A stretch of 64,000 bases of DNA from Actinomycetales bacterium (lineage in GTDB: Bacteria > Actinomycetota > Actinomycetes > Actinomycetales > Dermatophilaceae): assembly GCA_016710645.1 (NCBI GenBank), contig JADJVI010000043.1, positions 124,001-188,000 on the forward strand. The letters are read 5' to 3'. The notes under the pieces are model-generated. The model searched no databases, was not told the DNA's origin, and worked only from the letters and a program-made list of their open reading frames with translations. The stretch's first letter is position 1, and each line of letters starts with the position of its first letter. Made by a program: the position numbers and the translations under genes. This document shows positions 48,783-59,829 of this stretch, in pieces.

Positions 48783-49298
48783 TCAGCCCACCTTGTGCAG
48801 CCAGCGGACGGGAGCCCCGTCACCGGCATACCGGAAGACTTCCAACTCGCGATCCCACGCCGTGCCGAGCAACTCCTCCAGCGCGGCTTGCAGACCGAGG
48901 GGATCTCCGAGGTGCTCCGAGAGCGCCGCGCGTAGCCGGTCCTCGTTGACGACAGCGTCACCTGCGGCAGCGGTCCAGGTGTGGTGGATGCCCAGCGATG
49001 GCGTATGCGACCAGCGCGACCCGTCAACGCCAGGGGACGGATCCTCGGTCACCTCGTAGCGAACCTGCTTCCAGGAGCGCAGTGCGGTGGCAACGCGCGC
49101 ACCCGTGCCAGCGGGCCCGGTCCAGGCGACCTCGGCACGCTGCAGCCGGGGACCGGCGGGTTGCGGCAGCCAGTCCAGGTGCAACGGCTGGTCGAAGAGC
49201 GACTCCAACGACCAGGTGATGTGCGGGCACAACGACGTGGGGGCCGAGTGGATGAACACGACCCCGCGCGTCGCGGCGCGTGGCGCAGTGACAGACAT
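48783..49298 (-). CDS. DUF3145 family protein
   Basis: A 171-residue actinobacterial protein of unknown function, beginning MSVTAPRAATRGVVFIHSAP and with LCPHITWSLESLF. Homologues lie beside the fab operon in Streptomyces, so a link to lipid synthesis is possible. The ATG at 49298 has AAGGAG six bases upstream; the frame itself extends to 49352. Confidence 0.86.
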   Translation of the reverse strand: MSVTAPRAATRGVVFIHSAPTSLCPHITWSLESLFDQPLHLDWLPQPAGPRLQRAEVAWTGPAGTGARVATALRSWKQVRYEVTEDPSPGVDGSRWSHTPSLGIHHTWTAAAGDAVVNEDRLRAALSEHLGDPLGLQAALEELLGTAWDRELEVFRYAGDGAPVRWLHKVG

Positions 49299-49453
49299 CC
49301 GGTGCTCCTTGTCGTGCGAGTGACGTCTTCCCCAACGCCTCGCCGACCGCACTTTCGGTCGTGTTGCTGCTTCACCCGCCGATGGCTGAGCACGATCCAG
49401 CCATCGTCACGCTGGCCTCATTGTGCCCCATCGGTCACACCCGGCACCAGCCG

Positions 49454-49654
49454 TCACAGCAGAGCGGCCATCCTCGCCTTGGCAGCGAGCAGCCGGGCGC
49501 CCAGGCCGGGGCTGCGGCCGCGGCTGCGGTGCGTGCCGACCGAGGCCACGCGCCCGGCGGGCTCCTTGGCCTGAAGGACGGCGACCTGGCCCACGCTCAG
49601 TCCGCTCACCGTGGCCAGGGTCACCCCCGTCATGGTCATCCGTCCCCACCGCAT
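49454..49654 (-). CDS. Hypothetical small protein with hydrophobic N-terminus
   Basis: A 66-residue frame beginning MRWGRMTMTGVTLATVSG, which resembles a short signal or anchor sequence, followed by a basic Arg/Gly/Ser tail. GGGAGG lies six bases before the ATG, the main reason to believe it. No family recognised. The stretch 49655-49933 between it and the acylase gene shows one dispersed motif copy (49905) and nothing else that I can support. Confidence 0.42.
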   Translation of the reverse strand: MRWGRMTMTGVTLATVSGLSVGQVAVLQAKEPAGRVASVGTHRSRGRSPGLGARLLAAKARMAALL

Positions 49655-49933
49655 GTCGTCCTCCCGTGTTGTGCTGGTGCACGCTGAGCCCGGTTACCCG
49701 TGCTTGTCGTGCCTTCCAGTGCCCAGGCTGGGGACCGCCCCTGTGGCCCGGCTTTGGGGGTCGCCGCATCTCGCTGTGAGCGCTAACCCGGGCGCAGCCA
49801 TTGGCAACTCCTGGCAACCCGTTGCCGAAGCCGACCGTCCTCCCTACCGTGGCCCCAAGCCAACGGCGGCCAGCGAAGGGGTCGCGCGCGACCGTCCTGG
49901 CGCACGGCATACCCCGTCTCCCCCGGAGGTCCC

Positions 49934-52408
49934 ATGTCAGTCGCCCGACCACGCCGTCTTGCCGTCACCCTGCTCTCCGTCGCCGCGCTGACCGTCGGCG
50001 CCGCGAGCGCTCCTGCCTGGAGTGCCTCGGCGCGCTCCGAGAACGCCGACCAAGGCGTGACGATCAAGCGCGACACCTACGGCATCCCGCACGTCTACGC
50101 CAACACCACCCGCGGCATCTTCCGCGGCTTCGGGTATGCCGTGGCGCAGGACCGGCTCTTCCAGATGGAGATGAGCCGCCGCACCACCCAGGGAACCGTG
50201 TCCGAGGTCATGGGTTCGGCCTACCTGGCGCTGGACAAGGACACCCGCAATGGGTTCGACCCGGCCGCGATCCAAGCGCAGATCGCGGCGCTCCTGCAGG
50301 AGGACCGCGACATCCTGGAAGGCTATGCCGAGGGGATGAACCGCTGGCTCGATGCCGTCGCGGCGTCGCCTGAGACCCTCATGCCCAAGCAGTTCCTCGA
50401 CTACGGCTTCTCGCCGAGCCGGTGGACGGCATACGACGTCGCCATGGTCTGGGTGGGCACGATGGCCAACCGCTACTCCGATTCCAGCTCCGAGATCCCC
50501 AACTACCAGGTGCTGCAGGAACTCATCGCGGCCAAGGGCGAGACCGGGGGGCGGGCGCTGTTCGACCAACTCGTCTGGCTCGACGACCCGCTGGCCCCGA
50601 CGACTGTCCCGCGGGAAGGGGCGATCGGCAAGGCCGGGCCGCGAGCACCCGCGCAGCGGCCGCAGTTGGCGCCGATCACCCCGGGTCTGCGTGACGTCGG
50701 CGTCGAGATGAACGCGCGCTCTGGCGGCGGCGAGTGGCCTAACACGGCTCCGGTCGCAAGCAACATTTGGATCACCGGCAAAGGCCGCACCGTCGATGCC
50801 AAGTCGGTGCTGGTCAACGGGCCGCAGTTCCAGTGGTTCAACCCCTCCTATGTCTTCGGGATCGGGCTGCACGGCGCTGGCTGGGACTTCGCCGGCAACA
50901 CGCCGTTCGCCTACCCGTCGGTGATCTTCGGGACCAACAGCGAGATCTCCTGGGGTGCCACGGCCGGCCCGATGAACGTCGTCGACATGTACCAAGAGAC
51001 GCTCAACCCGGCCAATGCTCGCCAATACCACTACGACGGGCAGTGGCGGGACATGCAGGTACGGACGGTGTCGATCCCGGTGAAGGGGTCGCCGGACGTG
51101 TCCTTCGACGTGCTCACGACGGTGCACGGTTATGTCACCTCGGTCGATGCGGCCAACAACCGCGCCTACGCCAAGAAGCGCTCCTGGACCGGTTACGAGG
51201 TGTCCTCGCTCATCGCCTGGGCCAAACTGCCCCGAGCCAAGAACTTCGACGAGTTCTCCGCTCTCGCAGCGCAATTCGCGATCTCGATCAACTGGTACTA
51301 CGCCGACAAGAAGGGCAACATCGGCTACATCTCCCCCGGCCGACTGCCGGACCGCCCGGCCAACCAGGACATCAGGATTCCCGCAGTCGGCGACGGGTCG
51401 ATGGAGTGGAAGGGCATCCTGCCTCCGACGGCCAACCCGGTGACCTACAACCCCACCCAGGGCTTCATCGCCAACTGGAACAACCAGGCCGGGCCGGGCT
51501 TCAACAACGACTACGGCAACTGGTCGGTGGTCGACCGTGACCAGGAGATCCTCGCCGCCTTCACCGGGCCAGGTGCTCGCACGGCATACACGTCCCAGCA
51601 GATGTGGGAGCTCAACGAGCGATTCTCCTTCGCCGACCTCAACCTGCGTTACCTCGCGCCGGTGCTGGCGAAGGCCGTGGCCAGCCTTCCCGCGGAGGAT
51701 CCGGTGCGTCGCGACGTCGAGATGCTCACGACCTGGTCGGGCGAGACCCGCGACCGCAACGGTGACGGGAACTACGACGCGCCGCAAGCCACCATCATGC
51801 GCGCGTGGCTGCCGATCCTGGCCCAGGCGGTCCTGTCTGACGACCTGCCGACCTCGGTTTACAACCGCTACGTCGCCGGGATGTACATGGCTCCCGTCGA
51901 ATCGCGCGCGTCGATCCGGCCGGCCCAGGCGGTCAAGCTCATCCACAATGCTCAACTCGGTGCCGACGCCGGGGTGCAGCAGACCGTGGACTTCCTCAAC
52001 GGCGCCCCGGCCACGGAGGTCTACTTGGCCACCTACAAGCAGGCGCTGGCCGCGCTCCGATCGACCAAGGGCGCAGACCCGGCGGCCTGGCTCACCCCAG
52101 CCTCGACGATGGCGTTCTCCTACAAGAACTTCCTCGGCGTGCCGCAGGCCTCCCCCGGCGACCAGATCAACGGGGTGCTCTATGCCAACCGTGGCACCGA
52201 GAACGACATGGCCGTCCTCGGCGCCGGCGCCAACCGGCTCTGCCTCGCGGCTCCCCCCGGTCAGTCGGGCTTCGTCGCTCCGGACGGCACGACGTCGGCG
52301 CACGCGACCGATCAGCTGGCGCTCTACACGAGCTTCCAGTGCCGCAACGAGCACCTCACTCGCGCCTCGGTCGACGCGGCCACGGAATCGGTGACGGTCC
52401 TCAACTAG
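49934..52408 (+). CDS. Secreted penicillin G acylase-type N-terminal nucleophile hydrolase
   Basis: An 824-residue precursor: Sec signal peptide (about residues 1-31, cut near SAPAWSASA), alpha chain, spacer and beta chain starting at the nucleophile Ser276 (SNIWITGKG). The beta-chain start, VNGPQFQWFNPSYVFGIGLH and NTPFAYPSVIFG closely follow E. coli penicillin G acylase. It should mature by self-cleavage outside the membrane and hydrolyse amides such as phenylacetyl or acyl-homoserine-lactone side chains; substrate is inferred only. It is a single-gene unit with hairpin 52425-52458 behind it. Confidence 0.93.
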   Translation: MSVARPRRLAVTLLSVAALTVGAASAPAWSASARSENADQGVTIKRDTYGIPHVYANTTRGIFRGFGYAVAQDRLFQMEMSRRTTQGTVSEVMGSAYLALDKDTRNGFDPAAIQAQIAALLQEDRDILEGYAEGMNRWLDAVAASPETLMPKQFLDYGFSPSRWTAYDVAMVWVGTMANRYSDSSSEIPNYQVLQELIAAKGETGGRALFDQLVWLDDPLAPTTVPREGAIGKAGPRAPAQRPQLAPITPGLRDVGVEMNARSGGGEWPNTAPVASNIWITGKGRTVDAKSVLVNGPQFQWFNPSYVFGIGLHGAGWDFAGNTPFAYPSVIFGTNSEISWGATAGPMNVVDMYQETLNPANARQYHYDGQWRDMQVRTVSIPVKGSPDVSFDVLTTVHGYVTSVDAANNRAYAKKRSWTGYEVSSLIAWAKLPRAKNFDEFSALAAQFAISINWYYADKKGNIGYISPGRLPDRPANQDIRIPAVGDGSMEWKGILPPTANPVTYNPTQGFIANWNNQAGPGFNNDYGNWSVVDRDQEILAAFTGPGARTAYTSQQMWELNERFSFADLNLRYLAPVLAKAVASLPAEDPVRRDVEMLTTWSGETRDRNGDGNYDAPQATIMRAWLPILAQAVLSDDLPTSVYNRYVAGMYMAPVESRASIRPAQAVKLIHNAQLGADAGVQQTVDFLNGAPATEVYLATYKQALAALRSTKGADPAAWLTPASTMAFSYKNFLGVPQASPGDQINGVLYANRGTENDMAVLGAGANRLCLAAPPGQSGFVAPDGTTSAHATDQLALYTSFQCRNEHLTRASVDAATESVTVLN

Positions 52409-52424
52409 CCGCAGGGCCATCAGA

Positions 52425-52458
52425 CGGCACCGGCTCGCCTCGCGGCGGGTCGGTGCCG
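52425..52458 (+). terminator. Terminator after the acylase gene
   Basis: A 14-base stem with two mismatched positions, 52425-52438 with 52445-52458 (CGGCACCG at the base), 16 bases after the stop. GC-rich and without a U-tract. Confidence 0.65.
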
Positions 52459-52525
52459 TCGCTGTTCGTGGGTCTGCCTGAGTCAACAAGCCGGTATGCC
52501 GGTCAGGTAGGCTCCCAGCGCGCCC

Positions 52526-52599
52526 GGGGCGGTAGCTCAGCCGGTCAGAGCAGCGGACTCATAATCCGTCGGTCGTGGGTTCAAGCCCCACCCGCCCCA
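52526..52599 (+). tRNA. tRNA-Met (anticodon CAT), elongator type
   Basis: A 74-base cloverleaf: acceptor GGGGCGG with CCGCCCC, D stem GCTC/GAGC, anticodon loop CTCATAA, T loop TTCAAGC, discriminator A. The G1-C72 pair argues against initiator tRNA. A CAT anticodon could also be lysidine-modified Ile. The 128 bases after it contain no gene that I can support. Confidence 0.94.
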
Positions 52600-52727
52600 C
52601 TCGCCCCTCCGGATCGGCCAACCGTCGCGCTCGCCCGCCGCGTCGCCCGCTGTGGCGCTCTCCCTGTGCCACGATGTGCAGACTTCGGAGCGCCGATGGG
52701 GTGGCCGAACCGGCTCAGTGAGGGCAT

Positions 52728-54089
52728 GTGCGCATGGAGGCCATTGTCGAGAACCCTGGGTATTGCCCGTGCTGTCGCAGCGCGACGACGTTTCGGGCGG
52801 AGGACCCCTGGCTTCGAGACGCCTACGTGTGTCTGGGGTGCGGATCGATTCCGCGGCAGCGGCACCTCCAAGCCGTCCTCGACCAGTTCTTCCCGGCGTG
52901 GGAGCACCTGGTCTTGCACGAATCGTCGCCGTCCAACGACTTCTTGGCCAACCGATGCATGCATTACTCCAGTTCGCAGTACCTGCCTGGGGTCGCGCTC
53001 GGATCGCACCATCACGGCGTTCGCTGCGAGAGCATCGAGGAACTCACCTTCGCCGACGAGTCGATCGACATCTTCGTCAGCCAGGACGTTCTCGAGCACG
53101 TCTTTCATCCCGAGCGCGCCATCCGCGAGATCGCCAGGGTGCTGCGCCCGGGTGGTGCCCACGTCTTCACTGTCCCCGTCCATCCGGGTCTTGCGTCGAC
53201 GGTGCGCCGAGCCGTGCTGCGGGACGGGGAGATCGAGCATCTGCACCCCGAGGAGTACCACGGCAGCCCCGTGGGCGACCATCGGGCACTGGTCACCTTT
53301 GACTACGGCAGGGATTTCCCCGCCCAGGTCTCCGCCTGGGCCGACGGAGCCAGCGTCGAGGTCATCCACACCCTGGACCGCTCTCGGGGCCTGGAGGCGG
53401 AGCATCTCGAGGTCTACGTCGTTCGAAAGCCACTGGGGAGGTCGACGTCGGCGACTCCCGGGCAGGGAGGTATATGGCGCCCGTCCGACCCCCGTTCCGT
53501 CGTCGAAGGCCGTTCGACAGCTCGCGTCTCGCTGGAGCGTCTACAGACTCCCGGCAAGTCCCGCCGAGACGAAGGGGCCATTGTGGGGTTCGGGGATGGC
53601 CCGTCGGTTCGCGCGATCTGTGAATCGGCCCCGCGCCACCGGGTGGTCCACATCGATCCCACGCACACGGGGACAGCGACCGCCGATTCTGCCCTGCCAC
53701 CGGGGATCACCCGTGTCCCAGCCGTCCTTCCCACGCCGCTGGGCGCAGGCACAGCCTCACTCGTGGTGTCCGGGGACGCGTTCCAGCACCTGACCTCCGC
53801 CGACCAGGAGAAGTGGGCTGCTGAGATCGCTCGCCTGCTCGGCAGTGACGGGGTCCTCACGCTCGAGGCGGCTGGGGACAGCCGACCCGCGGTAGAAGCC
53901 GCCTGGGGCAGGGTGGGTCTTTCCGTCGTCGAGTGGGTGCCACCGCATGTCTTGAGCCGACAAGCGTTCGTCGTGCTGCGCGCCCGACGTCCGCGGCTGC
54001 GGTCAGCCCTCGAAGCGGGAGTCCCGCGCGCCCGCCGCCTGGCTGGGCGAGCCAAGGCGGCCGTTGCCCAACGCATCAGAGGCGCGTGA
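52728..54089 (+). CDS. Zinc-ribbon class I methyltransferase with a second, degenerate methyltransferase-like domain
   Basis: A 453-residue protein. Residues 10-45 hold a Cys4 zinc-ribbon-like motif (CPCC, then CLGCGS) followed by IPRQRHL, known from a family of SAM methyltransferases. Then comes a Rossmann methyltransferase (SIDIFVSQDVLEHV, VLRPGGAHVFTVPV). After a linker a second Rossmann-like region (about 285-420) has the late motifs (LTSADQEKWAAEIARLL) but no SAM-binding glycine motif. The target is unknown. It lies right after tRNA-Met, a common landing place for accessory genes. GTG 52728 or ATG 52734 may be the start. Confidence 0.8.
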   Translation: MRMEAIVENPGYCPCCRSATTFRAEDPWLRDAYVCLGCGSIPRQRHLQAVLDQFFPAWEHLVLHESSPSNDFLANRCMHYSSSQYLPGVALGSHHHGVRCESIEELTFADESIDIFVSQDVLEHVFHPERAIREIARVLRPGGAHVFTVPVHPGLASTVRRAVLRDGEIEHLHPEEYHGSPVGDHRALVTFDYGRDFPAQVSAWADGASVEVIHTLDRSRGLEAEHLEVYVVRKPLGRSTSATPGQGGIWRPSDPRSVVEGRSTARVSLERLQTPGKSRRDEGAIVGFGDGPSVRAICESAPRHRVVHIDPTHTGTATADSALPPGITRVPAVLPTPLGAGTASLVVSGDAFQHLTSADQEKWAAEIARLLGSDGVLTLEAAGDSRPAVEAAWGRVGLSVVEWVPPHVLSRQAFVVLRARRPRLRSALEAGVPRARRLAGRAKAAVAQRIRGA

Positions 54090-54191
54090 CGCCAGGCCTG
54101 AGCGACCGCAAGGACGAAAGCCACTACCCCGGCCCGGCCAGCTCACGAAACCGTGGGGCAGCATGTCCGCACGGAAATGAGGCACGGCACC

Positions 54192-56052
<1,861 letters not shown>

Positions 56053-56060
<8 letters not shown>

Positions 56061-56676
56061 GAGCCCTCGCCCGGCGAAGGTGGACATGGTCCTGGTCGGC
56101 GTCGGCGGCCAGGGCACCATCCTGGCCAGCAATATCCTCGCCGACCTCGGCATGCGCATCGGCTATGACGTCAAGAAGGCCGAGGTGCACGGCATGTCCC
56201 AGCGCGGCGGGAGCGTGATCTCGCACGTGCGCTGGGGCGCCGAGGTGCACTCGCCGATCATCGCGACGGGGGCCGCCGACCTGCTCCTCGCGGTCGAGCA
56301 GATGGAAGCCGGCCGGTATGCCGGTCTGTTGCGTCCCGGGGGCACCGCGCTGGTCAACGAGTTCACCATCGAACCCATCACGGTCATCACCGGCGGCGCG
56401 CACTACCCCAGCAGGGACGAGATCGAGAGCGCGTATGCCGTCCCCGCTCGCCGCTTGCTGTGGGTGCCCGGGGCCGCCGTCGCCACAGAGTTGGGCAACA
56501 AGCACGTGGCCAACATCGTGCTGCTGGGCGCCCTGTCGCGGCTGCTGCCGGACATCGGCGAACAGGACTGGATCGATGCCATCCAGCGGCAGGTCAAGCC
56601 GAGCCATCGCGAATTCAATCGTCGGGCCTTCGAGATCGGCCGGTCGGACGCTCACGTCCCCGGGCCGGGTGTCTGA
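56053..56676 (+). CDS. iorB: Indolepyruvate ferredoxin oxidoreductase, beta subunit
   Basis: A 207-residue gamma-type oxidoreductase subunit that completes the IorA active site. The motif VGVGGQGTILASNIL at the N-terminus and HGMSQRGGSVISHVRWG are diagnostic. It overlaps iorA by eight bases and is translationally coupled. In aerobic actinobacteria this complex is thought to degrade aromatic amino acids through phenylacetyl-CoA-type products. Confidence 0.95.
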
Positions 56677-56678
56677 GG

Positions 56679-57080
56679 CGCAAGCCGAGGCACCGAGTCG
56701 CAACGACTGCTCGCGCCTCGACCACGGCGACCACTCCGGCAGCCACCCCGGCAGCCACCCCGGCGTTGGCGGGCGGGCCCACGGCGACAGAGCTGACCAC
56801 CGCGCACCTGGGGCAGTCCTCGGACCTGGCTGCCCTCGGCGGCCGTTACGCCGGACTCGCCCGCACCACCTATCCGGGCAATGGTCAGGCACCCATCTCT
56901 CCGTGCCAGCAGGACCGGGTGGGCGCCCAGCCGAAGACCGATCGCGTCTTCACCATGGAAGCCACTGCTGCCGTCCTGCGGGTCGGCTCTCGCGTGGCGC
57001 TCATCCAGATCGACCACACCGAGATGCTTGGCGGGATCCCGGCCGCGATCATCACTGCGGCGGCCGAACGGGTGCGGTGA
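56679..57080 (+). pseudogene. 5'-truncated remnant of a secreted or membrane protein gene
   Basis: This frame reads as a linker (TTPAATPAATPALAGGPTA) followed by a folded domain (LTTAHLGQSSDLAALGGRY, RVFTMEATAAVLRVGSRVAL) and a stop at 57080. There is no usable start codon or signal peptide in frame; the frame enters directly from the iorB end. The linker style suggests a lipoprotein or kinase sensor domain that lost its N-terminal part. An unusual start or read-through fusion is less likely. The 246 bases that follow contain one motif copy (57231) and no gene. Confidence 0.55.
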
Positions 57081-57326
57081 CCCTAGGGCGCATCATGTCC
57101 GATTTGTCGATATCACTGCGGTCAGTCGGACGTCATATGGACGGACATCGCATCAATCCATGACAGCTCGCCTGTCGTGTGAATTGACACACAATCTGGG
57201 GCGTTCAGATCCTTGGATCCTCAACTATCTCGGCATACGATCATCCCCAGACGCACGAGCCTCTCCCGTCTGACGCTTCCCTCGCGACAGACCCCCAAGC
57301 CTCGTCCGTCCGAAAGAGGACGTCTC

Positions 57327-57665
57327 ATGTTGATCGAGGCTATGGTCTCCGCACCGACCATGACCCGACTGCCCGACGGCACGCTGGAGTGGCGGCTCGA
57401 CGGCCAGTTGCACCGCGAGGATGGCCCTGCCCTGGTCACGTCAGACGGCACCCAACTGTGGTTCCGCCACGGCGTCGCCCACCGTGAGGACGGTCCGGCA
57501 GCGGTGTGGGCCGATGGCTCGATGGCCTGGAAGGTCGACGGCCTGCTGCACCGCGAAGACGGCCCGGCAGTCATCCGGTTCGACGGGACCCAGCGTTGGT
57601 ACCTCTTCGGCACCCGGCTGTCATCGCCGGAGACCGCTGGCTGGCAGGCGGCCCAGGCCAGCTGA
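57327..57665 (+). CDS. HREDGPA-repeat protein
   Basis: A 112-residue protein made of three to four repeats of about 22 residues, each with a core like G-x-LHREDGPA-x-x-x-x-DG-x-x-x-W. Similar repeats occur in MORN-like and phage or giant-virus proteins of unknown function. AGAGGA precedes the ATG. It stands alone between the truncated remnant and the convergent phosphodiesterase gene, which is compatible with acquisition by transfer. No activity can be assigned. Confidence 0.68.
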   Translation: MLIEAMVSAPTMTRLPDGTLEWRLDGQLHREDGPALVTSDGTQLWFRHGVAHREDGPAAVWADGSMAWKVDGLLHREDGPAVIRFDGTQRWYLFGTRLSSPETAGWQAAQAS

Positions 57666-57719
57666 CACCGGCCGGGACGGCGCGCAGCCCGTCCACCCGG
57701 GCCCAACGCCGGTGACGGA

Positions 57720-59207
57720 TCAGCGCACGTCGAAGTAGACGAACCCTGGACCCTCGTCCCGATAGGGCACCCCGAGCGCGTCGAGAGCCGAACGCCACGA
57801 CCCGGTGATGTTCTGATCGGCGCCCTCGAAGCCGTGGTCGGCGGTGAGGACGATCGCCATCTCGTCGAGCAGTCCGAGCCGTTCCAGGTCGTCGAGCATG
57901 ACCCCGAGCCGGGCATCGCTCTGCCGCAATGCAGCTCGCGCCGGCTCCGACCTCGGGCCACCGCCGTGATGGCCGGCGTCGGTGACCACGTTGGCCCACC
58001 AGGCCAGGCGTGGAGCGGTTGCCAGCCCACCGGCATACAGGCCACGCACCTGTTCCAGACCGAGGTCGTCCACCGACACCCCCCACCGGAAGTAGGGGTC
58101 ATCGAGCAACGCGGGATCGCCCAGGAACGGCGACGAGTCAGCCGGCGGGAGTCGGTCGCCGAGTCCCCCTGCTCCTGCGCCGCCCGAGGACGCGCGGATG
58201 ATCCCCATCGTCGAGTAGTCGGCGCCGCGGTCGATCGCCTCATCGACCGACGCGGTGAAGCCTGGCACCATCTCGAAAACGGTCCGGGCTGCGGGCCGGA
58301 GCCATTCCGCGGAGCGGTGCCAAGTGGTCTCGTCATTGGGCACCACCTGCTGGCCGGTCGCCCGGTCGAAGTACACATTGCCCAACACGCCGTGCCGCCC
58401 CGGACCCACCCCGGTGAGGATCGACGTGTGGTTGGTGAGCGTCACGCTGGGGAACTGCGCGACCGCGCCACCATCGAGGGCGACGCCCCGCTCGATGAGC
58501 CCCGCGACCGTCGGCAGATCGCCGGTCGACGCGAGATGCAGCAGGTCGCTGCAGTGCGCGCCATCCCACAGCACTCCCAGCACGCCCTTGGGTGTGGTCC
58601 CGTCGAGGTATGCCGTGAGCACCCGGCCGTCCAGGGGCGCGCCGGTCGCGTCCCGCAGTGCCTCATCCGGTGCACCGGCCAGATGCGCCATCGTGGGACC
58701 GACGTCGACGAGGCGGGCCGACTCGGGGACCACTCCGAGGCGTCGCACTCCCGCACCGGACAGAACGAGCGGCGCTCGCGACTGGATGACATCGAGCGAA
58801 CCGTGCTCGCCCAGATGGCCGCCCTCATCCGGGAAGTAGTGGCCCGGAGTGTGCACGATGGCCAGGTCGGGGCTGCGCTCCGGGTCGGCGAAAAGCGACA
58901 GGATCCGTTCCGCTGCAAGCGGATACGCGTTGTCACGAGAGTCCGATGGCGACGGGTGGGCCAGCTCCACGGCATACGGGAGGAAGGCCCGTGGGTCTTG
59001 GGAGGTAATGGGGTTGTCCCCTGCCAGGACCTGCATCCCTCCGCCGGGGAACAAGCGCACCCGCCCGTGGTGGTTGGCCGCGTGCGCCGTCACGACCCCG
59101 TCGACGCTCTCGACCCAGGTGACCAGATCGACGATCGCCGCCAGCTCCGGCACGCAGAGGGCAGCAATGGCGGCCTCACGGACACTCGGGCGCGAATCCA
59201 ACGACAT
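57720..59207 (-). CDS. Alkaline phosphatase superfamily phosphodiesterase
   Basis: A 495-residue member of the type I phosphodiesterase/nucleotide pyrophosphatase group. Metal and nucleophile motifs: FPSVTLTNHTSILTG, NVYFDRATG, the DAGHHGG and ADHGFEG sites. An N-terminal domain of about 170 residues with its own HTPGHYFPDEGGHLGEHGS motif suggests a second, partial phosphatase-like unit. No signal peptide is seen. The substrate is unknown. Confidence 0.86.
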   Translation of the reverse strand: MSLDSRPSVREAAIAALCVPELAAIVDLVTWVESVDGVVTAHAANHHGRVRLFPGGGMQVLAGDNPITSQDPRAFLPYAVELAHPSPSDSRDNAYPLAAERILSLFADPERSPDLAIVHTPGHYFPDEGGHLGEHGSLDVIQSRAPLVLSGAGVRRLGVVPESARLVDVGPTMAHLAGAPDEALRDATGAPLDGRVLTAYLDGTTPKGVLGVLWDGAHCSDLLHLASTGDLPTVAGLIERGVALDGGAVAQFPSVTLTNHTSILTGVGPGRHGVLGNVYFDRATGQQVVPNDETTWHRSAEWLRPAARTVFEMVPGFTASVDEAIDRGADYSTMGIIRASSGGAGAGGLGDRLPPADSSPFLGDPALLDDPYFRWGVSVDDLGLEQVRGLYAGGLATAPRLAWWANVVTDAGHHGGGPRSEPARAALRQSDARLGVMLDDLERLGLLDEMAIVLTADHGFEGADQNITGSWRSALDALGVPYRDEGPGFVYFDVR

Positions 59208-59358
59208 CGGGGCGGCTCCTGGCAGGTCGAGCGTGGCGCCGGCGCGGCGCCACGCAATGGCGGACCCCTAGTGTGCCCCGCGACGAACGGGCGTCAAGCG
59301 GTTAGGCTGCCTCCACCGCGGGGGGACAACGCTCGTGGCCGAATCAGAAGGAGCCCTC

Positions 59359-59805
59359 ATGGCCTTGTCAGAACAGTCCGAATCGACCGGCGAAACCCTC
59401 GAGCGGGTGTCATCGGTGACCTATGACGCGGCCGGCAATGCCGTGCCCGAGTCGCCCGAGGTCGTCTCGTCCGTCACCTACGACTCCGCCGGCAACGTGA
59501 TGACCGAGGAGCAGGTCGCCGCTGCCAAGGCGGAAGCCGAGGCCAAGGCCGCTGCTGAGGCCGCCGCCGCCAAGGCCGCGGAGGAAGCCGCTGCCGCGCA
59601 GGCTGCCGCTGAGGCCGCCGCTGCGCAGGCTGCCGCGCAGGCGCAGGCCGCCGCTGCCCAGCGCACCTACACCGTCGTGCGCGGTGACACCCTCAGCGCC
59701 ATCGGCAAGAAGTTCGGGGTCAACTGGCGCGACATCGCGGCAGCGAACAACATCGCCAACCCCGACCTCATCTACCCCGGTCAGGTCTTCGTCATCCCCA
59801 ACTGA
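59359..59805 (+). CDS. LysM-domain protein without signal peptide
   Basis: A 148-residue protein: a duplicated segment (SSVTYDAAGNAVPE and SSVTYDSAGNVMTE), a pure Ala/Glu/Lys helix of about 50 residues, and a C-terminal LysM domain (YTVVRGDTLSAIGKKFG, then NPDLIYPGQVFVIPN). No Sec or Tat signal is visible. AAGGAG before the ATG at 59359 supports this start over the upstream GTG at 59335. LysM binds peptidoglycan or chitin outside the cell, but BON/LysM proteins of this compact type can also act inside. Confidence 0.86.
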   Translation: MALSEQSESTGETLERVSSVTYDAAGNAVPESPEVVSSVTYDSAGNVMTEEQVAAAKAEAEAKAAAEAAAAKAAEEAAAAQAAAEAAAAQAAAQAQAAAAQRTYTVVRGDTLSAIGKKFGVNWRDIAAANNIANPDLIYPGQVFVIPN

Positions 59806-59829
59806 TCGCTCGCGTCCGCGCGACGACGC

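Noticed and set aside
49937..52489. An 850-codon frame antisense to the acylase gene
   Set aside because: Codon-position shadow of a clear penicillin acylase; Arg/Val/Asp-rich translation without motifs.
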